A stretch of DNA of 64,000 nt from Aphrophora alni (lineage: Eukaryota > Arthropoda > Insecta > Hemiptera > Aphrophoridae). The stretch is from the NCBI GenBank assembly GCA_963513935.1, contig OY740774.1, positions 22,959,949-23,023,948 of the forward strand, given 5' to 3'. The position numbers were made by a program, and so were the translations under genes. This document shows, in pieces, positions 9,917 to 17,584 of the stretch; position 1 is the first letter of the stretch; every line of letters starts with the position of its first letter. Under the pieces are notes generated by a model. That model was not told the origin of the DNA. It saw only the letters and a program-made list of their open reading frames with translations, and searched no databases.

Positions 9917-10336
9917 GTTCCTTGCCGGCGTCCTAGCTCGTTACTGAAACGAAATAGACTTGTCCTCTGTGTTTTCACGGGGTTGGAACCGTCACGTGGT
10001 ACAGTGAAGCTGTTCCTCGTGCTCACATTACAAGCCGGGGCAAGCAGAAGGCTTTACCCCTTGTGGAAATAGCCCCAAATCCATCGCTATTTCCTGTGAC
10101 CACCACTCCATTACAAAATTGTGGCCTCCAAAAATTTTTTTTGTTTTTTTAAATTTTTTTGATTTTTTTTTGTTTTATTTTAAATTTATGTTACAAATTT
10201 ACTTCAAGCCACATAGGTTTACGAGAGAATTAACTCTGCGCCAGGGACCTAAGAAACACACACACACACACACACAGGTTTACGAGAGAATTAACTCCTC
10301 GCCAGGGACCTGAGAAACACACACACACAACTCAAA
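9917..10336. repeat. Intergenic region with duplicated CA-repeat block
   Basis: No gene. The block AGGTTTACGAGAGAATTAAC plus GCCAGGGACCT and a CA run is present twice in tandem (about 10215-10275 and 10276-10330). A T-rich stretch lies at about 10133-10185. Confidence 0.6.
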
Positions 10337-10786
10337 TTAGGCTAGAAGTAAATCGTAATAACTTTTAGCACTTTTTAGTGCACATTTACTATCTACGTTA
10401 CTATTATGCTGAGGTAATATACAGTTAATGTTATTGTTATAGGTGAATTTCTCTTCTTGAGGCAATTCCATGACGTGAGGATGGAATTGTCTCAAAAATA
10501 GTGCCTTTTCCAATCCTTTTGTGAAAAGTGTTGCAAAAGGCTTGCACAAAGTGCGTATCGTGTCCTCGTTGTAAGGTACACCGCCTTCATCCCATCTGAT
10601 ATAGTGGAAACGTGATTGTAGCCAACGAGCCGATTTTTGAGATTTTTCGTTAAGGAGAGAAAATCTGTAGGGCGGTTTAAAGACTGTAACACTTTGAAAT
10701 TGATCACCGACAATGGCCAATTCTTTGACTATATACTTGTTGTCGTTATCGTGAAAGGCGTGAAATTCAACTACCGCCGTCTGCAT
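10337..10786 (-). CDS. Conserved Polinton-associated protein of unknown function
   Basis: 149 aa from the ATG at 10786; the frame is open further upstream but has no earlier ATG that fits. Motifs such as NKYIVKELAIVGDQ near the N-terminus, FKPPYRF, RWDEGGVPY and FTKGLEKALFLRQF recall a family I have seen in arthropod Polinton-like loci. I remember no settled function; an RNase H/exonuclease-like fold is only a suspicion. It overlaps the preceding gene by 20 bases and is the last gene of the minus-strand block 11847-10337. Confidence 0.65.
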   Translation of the reverse strand: MQTAVVEFHAFHDNDNKYIVKELAIVGDQFQSVTVFKPPYRFSLLNEKSQKSARWLQSRFHYIRWDEGGVPYNEDTIRTLCKPFATLFTKGLEKALFLRQFHPHVMELPQEEKFTYNNNINCILPQHNSNVDSKCALKSAKSYYDLLLA

Positions 10787-11339
10787 GTTTCTTAAACAAC
10801 TTGACTTCGTCGTACAGTTTGTCCGCTTCGGGGAGTGTGCTAGATACGAGCTCGTCGCTGGCCAAGATCTCAATGATGTAGGAGCGTAACTCTTCCTCGA
10901 TATAAAACAATTCGGCGACACGTCTGGACACGAGCGGCATACTCTCCTCGAATAGCCTCCATTCGTCAGCGGTCAAGGTCATACAATGTTGCCCATCGTA
11001 CAATTGAACGTATCGTTTACCGAAAGTAGTCCGTACTATTACGTCACCGATACTCATGTCGAATTTTAACGTACTCTTGCTGCCGAGAGCTGCCGTTATA
11101 AATTTTAAATTAATCGACAATCCGTCGAGTAGATTATGATTTAAGTAAACAAATTTTTTACCACTCTGTACTAAAAGTCCGAGAGTAAAACCCGTATGCT
11201 GGAACAAACCGGTTGCTATGAATTTAGTACACTCTTTGTTTAGGAAATGAACGGATTTAAGAAAAATTCCCAAAGGGAGGTTAGGTGACACCTGACGTTT
11301 GGTAGGAGCTCGCTCCACGTCCATCTTACTCGGATCCAT
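10767..11339 (-). CDS. Conserved protein, possibly PC4-like nucleic-acid binding
   Basis: 190 aa from the ATG at 11339; no ATG lies further upstream. Residues near the middle (about 85-135) run as paired strands, then GKRYVQLYDGQHCMTLTADEW, then a helix. This pattern resembles the PC4/p15 ssDNA-binding coactivator fold (strands followed by 'LT..EW..L'). That resemblance is by eye only. The gene starts 20 bases after the 162-aa gene stops and overlaps the next by 20 bases, so the three look co-transcribed. If PC4-like, it could act in late transcription or bind replicating DNA. Confidence 0.6.
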   Translation of the reverse strand: MDPSKMDVERAPTKRQVSPNLPLGIFLKSVHFLNKECTKFIATGLFQHTGFTLGLLVQSGKKFVYLNHNLLDGLSINLKFITAALGSKSTLKFDMSIGDVIVRTTFGKRYVQLYDGQHCMTLTADEWRLFEESMPLVSRRVAELFYIEEELRSYIIEILASDELVSSTLPEADKLYDEVKLFKKHADGGS

Positions 11340-11358
11340 TGTCTCGACTGACCGACGG

Positions 11359-11847
11359 TTACAACTGACTTCTTTGATAAAATGACGAAAGATCGTGCAA
11401 ATAACCTGTCTCAAGTTCCGGTTCGATTAGAACCAATGGGAACTCGTGTAGACGGGCATCATCGAAATCGAATTGATAGTATTTTTCGCCGCTTATATCA
11501 TCCTCCCCACAACTGACACAATAATGGTTGCAATAAACCATCCCCACCCCACCCACTAAAACGTAAACCGAATCCGAAGACGGGCCGATGTTACCCGAAG
11601 ATAGCCGACTCTTTAAACCTGTATAGACATGTTCCGATACTTGCGACTTATCGACATGATATTTGTCGTCATCGTCGCCATCGTAGATATACTCTGTGAA
11701 TGTCAAGGTCAACTGATTGTCTATTTCACTAGGGTTGAATAAATAATATAGTTTGCTTTCGCTAAAAAAGTCCTGTAAATCCGATATTCTATCCTTAGGC
11801 ACGAGCCTGAGGAAGGCATGAACGACTCCTGGGTATGTGGTGCACAT
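11359..11847 (-). CDS. Unknown 162-aa protein, first gene of a three-gene block
   Basis: An intact 162-aa frame from an ATG at 11847. It is acidic in the middle (DGDDDDKYH), with a Cys/His cluster (YCNHYCVSCGED) that could bind metal. No family recognised. A well-formed promoter lies directly upstream. Two further genes follow with 20-base gap and overlap, so it probably heads a transcript. Confidence 0.6.
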   Translation of the reverse strand: MCTTYPGVVHAFLRLVPKDRISDLQDFFSESKLYYLFNPSEIDNQLTLTFTEYIYDGDDDDKYHVDKSQVSEHVYTGLKSRLSSGNIGPSSDSVYVLVGGVGMVYCNHYCVSCGEDDISGEKYYQFDFDDARLHEFPLVLIEPELETGYLHDLSSFYQRSQL

Positions 11848-11862
11848 GATGTCTCGACCGTG

Positions 11863-11916
11863 AATGACTGGTTCGATAATTGTATCGCGTTATAAGAGAG
11901 ACTGTGCGCATGCGCA
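11863..11916 (-). promoter_or_regulatory. Promoter with NRF-1-like palindrome, TATA and initiator
   Basis: On the minus strand: TGCGCATGCGCA (11905-11916, the NRF-1/Ewg-type palindrome), TATAA (11894-11890), then CAGTCATTC, an insect-type initiator, about 28 bases downstream. The ATG follows at 11847. A GCGCATGCGT motif also lies upstream of the polymerase stub (about 19030-19041). Confidence 0.6.
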
Positions 11917-11917
11917 T

Positions 11918-13105
11918 CTATTCCACTACCTTTCTAACCGTGCCCGTAAGGAGATTGTACACAATATGCGAGTCGTGTAAAATCAGACAATAGGCTGTAG
12001 TAGTTGCAGGTATATTGGCGGAAGTTTCTATTTCTAGTCTGACATCCACGGGACCAGATTTAATAGAATCGTTCTGTTTGGAACAATCGATTACGAAGAG
12101 AGGACAATCTGTAAAAGATTGTAAATCTAGACTGGGCAAGGACTCGTGCGTATAGTACGATTCTTGGAATCTATGGTACATTTCGTACAATGTGGAAATA
12201 TCGCCGTTAATATTATCGTAAGGAAAATACTGTGAATTTAGATAGAGTTTTAAATTTGAAAGGCCGCACTTGTCAAACACAGAGGCATCCTTTTTGATCT
12301 GATTTTTTCTATCTGTTTGGAAGGCTAGAATAACATAGCGTGGTTTTTCCAGCTCATTAGCGGTTTTAATTGTCCACGAAATCTGATTTGTTTGCGGCAC
12401 TATTGGATACTCGTGTAACTCCCAACTACGAAACGGAACATGGATAGGTTCGTCTCTTTCGATCATTTTCAAAAGATTCAATCGGAGTGAATCTGAAACC
12501 GTCACATAAGGCACTCTCCAGTGTATACTAGTTATCTTTAGATTAACGGTTGTAGCATCATCACTGTATACAGCGTTCAAATCGGAGGCCTAACGTAAGA
12601 GCACTAGTTCCTGTTTTACGTTCATTACAATCCGTTGGTAGTCTTCGAAAAAGCCCATCAACAGCTTCAATGGTACAGAGAGGGAAAAGTTTGAAACGGT
12701 AGCCATCCCACCGGCTCCCAACCATCCTGCGTTGCTGAATTTATTCTTCTCACTCTCTCGCAACGACAATAGATTTTTAATCGTACTCGTGATGCCTACA
12801 TTTCTCGTACGGTCCACTTCGCTACCGGCAAATTCGTATCTAATATCGTCAAATAGAAAGGCTACGGCATTGTTGACCAATTTCACCGTTGCAGCAGTGC
12901 CGTCCGCTTTTGTACCGCTCAGTGTTCCTTTTATATGCAATATACTACCAAACGGTGCTGTGATCACGTCCTGTTGATTTATGGGAATACGAATTTCATC
13001 GTTATTACCGTACGTTGATGACGCATAAGGTCTGTGCGAATGGTATTCCAGACCACTGATGACGTCATTGTATTCTGCTGCACTATCTATTGCCAGTAGA
13101 TCCAT
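11918..13105 (-). pseudogene. Major capsid protein (double jelly roll), interrupted by an in-frame TAG
   Basis: A 396-codon frame from the ATG at 13105 to the stop at 11918. It is broken once by TAG at 12592-12590, after residue 171, with no frame change. Both halves read as one protein of the Polinton/adintovirus hexon-like MCP family; the N-half motif IRIPINQQDV is typical. The protein forms the trimeric capsomers of the icosahedral shell. No ATG lies just after the stop, so the C-half would need readthrough. The intact coding on both sides implies either a very recent nonsense mutation, a sequencing error, or suppression. It overlaps the 46-aa frame by 23 bases. Confidence 0.82.
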
Positions 13106-13223
13106 TTTTCACTTTAAATCCCAAAGCCGAGAGAAAACGTATATTTCTAGCTGTTAACTCTGTCGAGTTTGAACGTACACTGATACTGTTCTTATAACGT
13201 TGTCCATTAAATACGAGACCCAT
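13083..13223 (-). CDS. Small 46-aa conserved-looking protein between penton and MCP
   Basis: ATG at 13223, stop at 13085-13083, a different frame from both neighbours. It overlaps the penton end by 17 bases and the MCP start by 23 bases. The C-terminal part reads ELTARNIRFLSALGFKVKN, a 'LT..N..FL.SLGF' pattern I recall from short frames at this place in Polinton-like loci. Conservation needs a comparison. If real, it could be a capsid cement peptide, but this is a guess. Confidence 0.5.
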   Translation of the reverse strand: MGLVFNGQRYKNSISVRSNSTELTARNIRFLSALGFKVKNGSTGNR

Positions 13224-13908
13224 TTCTACGTAAATGCAATCGGACAGAAACTGATTCTTCTCTGAAATTTATAGGTACTCCGTTCTGATCTCTAAGGCTT
13301 ACGGTGATGTTATGAATGGTTTTCACGTTGACTGGTAAATATATTACAGTCGTCGGTATTTCGACAATCTTGTACCCCGGAGCCACTTGTGGGTAAAACT
13401 CGTGTATATTGTGTGACTCTTTTCCATTTTGAAATGACCCAGTTACAATATTACACGCAACTCTAATAACATTCACTCTTATAATATCGACGGGGAGCTC
13501 GGATTCGTGTCTTTGGTCGGCTGATAAATTCCCATTATTGAAACCGAGTAATTTACCTATAGATCCGTCTTTAAAATGAATAGTCTTTGAACACTTAAGT
13601 TCCGTTTTAAGTGTGTTATTGTTCGGCTTGAGCGAAAATGTAATCTCCGGCGGCAGTTGGGCTTTGATATATTTTTCAATATCCTCAATTTCGTACGAAC
13701 CTGTCGGTATGTTAACGGTCACTTCATAATTATCGTTTTGATCTCCACCGAGATACAATTTATTATTAATTCCCTCTTCGATATTGGGAATGGAATTGTA
13801 CACAGCAAGATCAATGAGACCGATTTCCCACTCTCCATTGGATAGATCAATCGGTGGAAAGAAATCACACCAAAGTGTAGAACTATTTCCGTTTAAAACA
13901 ATACTCAT
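13207..13908 (-). CDS. Penton-like minor capsid protein
   Basis: 233 aa from the ATG at 13908, which overlaps the protease stop as ATGA. Upstream of it the frame has only a GTG. The N-terminal motif FFPPIDLSNGEWEIGLIDL and the mostly beta-strand composition match the single-jelly-roll minor capsid (penton) protein of Polintons/adintoviruses, which forms the five-fold vertices. The length is normal for the family. It sits between protease and MCP in the virion gene block. Confidence 0.82.
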   Translation of the reverse strand: MSIVLNGNSSTLWCDFFPPIDLSNGEWEIGLIDLAVYNSIPNIEEGINNKLYLGGDQNDNYEVTVNIPTGSYEIEDIEKYIKAQLPPEITFSLKPNNNTLKTELKCSKTIHFKDGSIGKLLGFNNGNLSADQRHESELPVDIIRVNVIRVACNIVTGSFQNGKESHNIHEFYPQVAPGYKIVEIPTTVIYLPVNVKTIHNITVSLRDQNGVPINFREESVSVRLHLRRNGSRI

Positions 13909-14264
13909 GGTAGTAGAAACTTTAAGCACAAATGTCCACAGACGACTGAAGTGTCACTTTGATGTCGCTTGTAGTTATAGTGAATATTAGCGTTGGAACC
14001 AAAATATCTAGTCAGTTCGAGTGGAGGTCTAAGATTTCCAAAACTGTCATAGTATTCTACATTTACACCGCGCTTTTTATAACACACCCAATGTGTACCT
14101 TCACCCGTGCTACTATCGAGGTTGACAATGGCGGATTCGTTTTTCAACGGCCCCGTCGGGGGTAGATTATCCCTCATAAAAACACCTCTGAAATACGGTA
14201 TCCTCACGGCATATTTCTCTAAATCAATATTTGTTAACGGTCTGTTTGGTAATGAATCAATCAA
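13905..14264 (-). CDS. Adenain-type cysteine protease, start codon lost or non-AUG
   Basis: 119 codons. The catalytic set of the adenovirus maturation protease family is visible: H58 in EGTHWVCY, D73 in YYDSFG, Q102 and C109 in CGHLC. It would cleave capsid precursors in the particle. The frame opens at TTG (14264-14262), with a TAA shortly before and the first ATG only at codon 30, so no ordinary start precedes the conserved N-terminus. The PLA2 gene ends in an A9 run directly before, where a -1 shift would lead into this frame. It is short compared with adenovirus protease (about 200 aa). The stop overlaps the penton ATG. Confidence 0.8.
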   Translation of the reverse strand: MIDSLPNRPLTNIDLEKYAVRIPYFRGVFMRDNLPPTGPLKNESAIVNLDSSTGEGTHWVCYKKRGVNVEYYDSFGNLRPPLELTRYFGSNANIHYNYKRHQSDTSVVCGHLCLKFLLP

Positions 14265-14827
14265 ACTTTTTTTTTATTGATCTTCTTCTTCTTCTTGGTT
14301 TTGCCTTTCAGTCCCCTGCCTTTTGGATACGGTTTGAGATACAGACCAGTGCCTTTAGCATATGGTTTGAGATACAGACCGCTGCCTTTTTGATACGGTT
14401 TGAGATACAAACCCCCACCCAACAAGAGACGTTTCCCTCCACCTCCCAATTTGGATTTCGCTTTCATGGCCGTTGTTACAGCCCACGCTGCTGCCCGTTC
14501 ACCCATAGACGCGTTACCCGATTTGACTCGACTCCAAGCCCGTTCTGCTAAAATTTTATCCGCTTCTCTACGATGCTCCGAATCACTGTATTTGCTGTAC
14601 GCTATATCGTGCTCTTTACACGCTTCGTCCAGCGGATTGACTCCTTTATCACCTCGGGCTAATCTCTCGGCTAGTTTTGTACCCGGACCGCAATAGTTGT
14701 AAGAGGGTAAATGGAGTTCTACAGGCAATAGATCTATAGCCTTGTTTAAAACCCTATCACCAACGCTTAAAATTCCAGAAACGAGACCACGGCCCTTTTT
14801 GACCCTTGTTGTTCGTCCCTTTGCCAT
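14261..14827 (-). CDS. Parvovirus-type phospholipase A2 protein with LYLKPY repeats
   Basis: 188 aa. Basic N-terminus (1-13), then a secreted-PLA2-like core. Ca-loop YCGPGT lies at 45-50, the catalytic pair H73-D74 in CKEHDIAY, and a later Asp at D90 in READ. This is the compact PLA2 of parvovirus VP1 unique regions, which lets particles leave endosomes. The C-terminus has three 11-residue repeats of LYLKPY (140, 151, 162) with KGxG spacers and a tail of about 15 lysine-rich residues, which could bind DNA. Such a fusion suggests a virion core or membrane-active protein. It ends in AAAAAAAAAGTTTGA, whose last bases overlap the protease frame. Confidence 0.85.
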   Translation of the reverse strand: MAKGRTTRVKKGRGLVSGILSVGDRVLNKAIDLLPVELHLPSYNYCGPGTKLAERLARGDKGVNPLDEACKEHDIAYSKYSDSEHRREADKILAERAWSRVKSGNASMGERAAAWAVTTAMKAKSKLGGGGKRLLLGGGLYLKPYQKGSGLYLKPYAKGTGLYLKPYPKGRGLKGKTKKKKKINKKKV

Positions 14828-14846
14828 TTCTATACTGAATCAATAC

Positions 14847-15815
14847 TCAAGGGTGCAACGTATTTATGGTGTCGTCGCTCCACACCATACGCCAATGACT
14901 AAATGTATCTTTAGGAGTATCGACTTTACTATATTGCTTTTTAATCGTATGTGCGAGATCAATCAATTCCCTTCGCCATTTGTTCTCTATTATGTTCATT
15001 TTCTTACTGCAGGCTTTTAATGATTCAGCTTCAGTTGTTTTAATAGCCTGTACTAATTGGGCTCGTGTGACGGCATCACTATCGGTAACACCGTCGGCAA
15101 TATTACAAATACGTTTTGAAGAGGCATCAAAGCAGTCTTTTGTTTTATCTCTGAGTAGAGCACGATCTATAATTACACTCAATTCTTCAAGCTGATGAAA
15201 GTTGATTGCATCCAAGCTGCTAGTGCCATCTTTTACGTTGGTCAGTTTTTTACCGCCACAGTTCCAACCGTTACTGTTCAACGGTATTACTTTGCTGTCC
15301 ACATAGTATTTGTTGGCTGCGTCTTCCGTGTGTAGTGGGGTTTTTACGTTGCATATATAGCTTTTTTGAGCGTCAAATTTATTGTGCGAATTTTTCCCCA
15401 TAAAATACATTCTAGCATATTTCACGTTTAAGCCATCGCTTTCCTCTAGAGGAATACCAATATCCTGTAGCCGATAACTTTTAAAGTCATAGCCACTATT
15501 TAGTTTAAATGGAATTAACGATTCGAGATATCCTTTTGTCACGGCATCATCATTGTCTTTCGGTTTAGCTAATCCGCCTATAGGTCTCCAGCTTGCGTCA
15601 TATCGTTTCCTCTTGTCATCAAACATTAAACACTTAGTTTCTAATTGGTTAAGGGTGACCGCATCGGTTTCAGAGCGTGCTGTAGCTACATTATGTAACA
15701 ATTTACCTCCTATATCATAGTCTCCCTTCGGTGTAAGGTTAAACCCTACACCTTTAGGACCTATTTTTCTGTTGGAGCCGCCACTCTTATAACGTCCAAA
15801 CTTGTCGACACTCAT
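14847..15815 (-). CDS. Fibre-like protein with DAVT-type stalk repeats
   Basis: 322 aa. About six imperfect repeats of the form 'G.KL.NV....S..DAV...QL' begin near residues 36, 77, 113, 150, 187 and 235 (for example KLTNVKDGTSSLDAINFHQL). These resemble stalk repeats of phage tail fibres and trimeric adhesins, in which each repeat adds a turn to a trimeric beta or coiled stalk. A Lys-rich helical C-terminus follows. A role as spike or fibre for host attachment is inferred. Its ATG overlaps the stop of the upstream gene as ATGA. Confidence 0.65.
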   Translation of the reverse strand: MSVDKFGRYKSGGSNRKIGPKGVGFNLTPKGDYDIGGKLLHNVATARSETDAVTLNQLETKCLMFDDKRKRYDASWRPIGGLAKPKDNDDAVTKGYLESLIPFKLNSGYDFKSYRLQDIGIPLEESDGLNVKYARMYFMGKNSHNKFDAQKSYICNVKTPLHTEDAANKYYVDSKVIPLNSNGWNCGGKKLTNVKDGTSSLDAINFHQLEELSVIIDRALLRDKTKDCFDASSKRICNIADGVTDSDAVTRAQLVQAIKTTEAESLKACSKKMNIIENKWRRELIDLAHTIKKQYSKVDTPKDTFSHWRMVWSDDTINTLHP

Positions 15816-16792
15816 CGTATTAATGTTCTTATTTTTGCAATTCCCGCGCCTTTTATAATTCCAGCTTCTTTTAGTTCTTCTATAATAGAAGCTATCTCAT
15901 TTGCATGTCCCGTGTGTCCTGCATCGTGAGATGCCAACAAATGTCTCAGTCTGTCACACAACTCATTCGGATCGTCCCAGTATGAATAACCTCTACCGCT
16001 AACTTTTTTAGGTGGAAATAACTGCTCTATAATGTTTCTATATTTCATAGATTTGTTACGATTAACTTGTCCGTTCGGATCGTATAGTCTTTTGTGTGCA
16101 CTGGATCTCACACAGATATCTCTATACGCTCGTAAATCGGCCTCGGTATATATATCATCATCGGGTATACGCTTAAACACCAACTCGTACAATCCTGGCG
16201 TCCCTTTATAGTGAACTTCGTCAATTATAATCTCACCATCGTCCGACAACTGAAGAGTCTTGTTACCGATCGTCATAGAGTCGGCTCCGATTTTCGGTCC
16301 GTAACTGTGATCTATATTCTGACTACCGGCGGTATCTTTAATCATTTTGAGCATATATTTTCGTGCCAGCGGATGTGCGAAAGTACTGTTTACCCATTGT
16401 TCAGATTCACTTTGCCCTACAGGTGTGGACAATAGTTCCCTTACACTGGGCTGCGGTCGGTCCGGAGTCTCTGCAATTACTTCGGTATCCATAAAATCAA
16501 CACTGGGAGTAGCCGGTACTTCCCCCCACTCTTCATTTTTCTCTTCCTCACTCTCGCTGCTCCACTCATCCGCTATTTCCGTCTTTTCATCCAACTCTTC
16601 TTCTTCGGGTTTAATTTCTTGTTTCGGCACAAACACTCCACTCTTCTGCAACTCTTTAATTATCGGTGTGTATTTCTTAGTATACATTCGTTCCTCTTCG
16701 ACCTCTCCGTACCTCAACTGTCTGTACTTTTTCTTTATAGCCTTGCGCAATCTGGCTATCTCCAGCGTTAGATGCTCTCTCTTCCCAGACAT
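15812..16792 (-). CDS. Conserved Polinton-associated protein (DUF8207-like)
   Basis: 326 aa from the ATG at 16792; the frame is open upstream only from a TTG. Residues 1-35 form a basic coiled coil, followed by a long acidic Glu-rich linker (about 60-110). A conserved C-terminal half carries YGPKIGADSMTIGN, YKGTPGLYELVF, and a region with DDPNELCDRLRHLLASHDAG and IIEELKEAGII. This half matches a family common in arthropod Polintons that I believe is catalogued as DUF8207. Function unknown; a virion structural or scaffolding role is plausible from its place between ATPase and fibre. The stop overlaps the fibre ATG. Confidence 0.75.
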   Translation of the reverse strand: MSGKREHLTLEIARLRKAIKKKYRQLRYGEVEEERMYTKKYTPIIKELQKSGVFVPKQEIKPEEEELDEKTEIADEWSSESEEEKNEEWGEVPATPSVDFMDTEVIAETPDRPQPSVRELLSTPVGQSESEQWVNSTFAHPLARKYMLKMIKDTAGSQNIDHSYGPKIGADSMTIGNKTLQLSDDGEIIIDEVHYKGTPGLYELVFKRIPDDDIYTEADLRAYRDICVRSSAHKRLYDPNGQVNRNKSMKYRNIIEQLFPPKKVSGRGYSYWDDPNELCDRLRHLLASHDAGHTGHANEIASIIEELKEAGIIKGAGIAKIRTLIR

Positions 16793-16835
16793 CTTGTAGA
16801 ATGACGATTGTTGCAAGTATCAAGCCTTTTGTACC

Positions 16836-17528
16836 TTAAAAATCTGTTACAATTCGATCAAAACCAATTCTAAATCTTCCATTCTCCGGTTCACTGTCCT
16901 TATCTATTACAACGAATCCATGTTTATCTTTCCACGCGGTTGCACAAATGTTTTTAAATGCACTAAACACCATGTCGGTGTTTACGTGATCATTGTAAAT
17001 GTGTCGTAAATTGAGATCGTCCTGCTTGAAAAGGACCAAGAGATTGGCATTGTCTCGAATCAATTGTTTGGGAATCCTGCTGTACGTCTGTCCTAAGTAG
17101 AAGGAATCTATATTATTGTGACGTCCCATGGTGAAATAGTTACGTATATTGTCGTGTTTCTCGCAAGCTATGTCGTCAAATATTATTATCGAATTTGGCT
17201 CCGCTTCACTAGGATGGATGACATTTTCGTTGTCCGTGAATGTGTAATAACCAATTCCTTTGGTATTTCCCAGTATAGTTTCCAAAAACTTGTACTTTGG
17301 CTGCTGGAGTGATTTAGAAAATACATAGACGTTGGCAAATTTCAGGCCATTTGGATTGAAGAGCAGATTAAATAGCACATTAGTCTTGCCACTGTTTGAT
17401 GGGCCGCACACTATAGATCGAACTGTGTTTGGTAATAAAGAACTGTGACGGTGCATTGTTGACCCGCCTCCTGCAACAACGTCAAAGTTTCTTACACGTA
17501 GTTTATCCGCTGTGTTTTTTAAACGCAT
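16836..17528 (-). CDS. DNA-packaging ATPase (FtsK/HerA, A32-like)
   Basis: 230 aa. Walker A GPSNSGKT at 42-49, Walker B IIIFDD at 114-119, and a downstream GQTYSRIPKQLIRDNAN motif near 147-163, in the order seen in the A32-like ATPases of Polintons, adenovirus IVa2-like and poxvirus proteins. It drives genome translocation into preformed capsids. Length and motifs are complete, so this gene looks intact. It lies 56 bases after the integrase stop and 43 bases before the next ATG. Confidence 0.93.
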   Translation of the reverse strand: MRLKNTADKLRVRNFDVVAGGGSTMHRHSSLLPNTVRSIVCGPSNSGKTNVLFNLLFNPNGLKFANVYVFSKSLQQPKYKFLETILGNTKGIGYYTFTDNENVIHPSEAEPNSIIIFDDIACEKHDNIRNYFTMGRHNNIDSFYLGQTYSRIPKQLIRDNANLLVLFKQDDLNLRHIYNDHVNTDMVFSAFKNICATAWKDKHGFVVIDKDSEPENGRFRIGFDRIVTDF

Positions 17529-17584
17529 TACGCAACGTTTGTCTAAATACTGTGGAAAACTAACAGTGCTATCCTATTAAATAC

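Noticed and set aside
12732..12977. Plus-strand frames opposite the capsid, fibre and protease genes
   Set aside because: Antisense shadows of clearly coding minus-strand genes.
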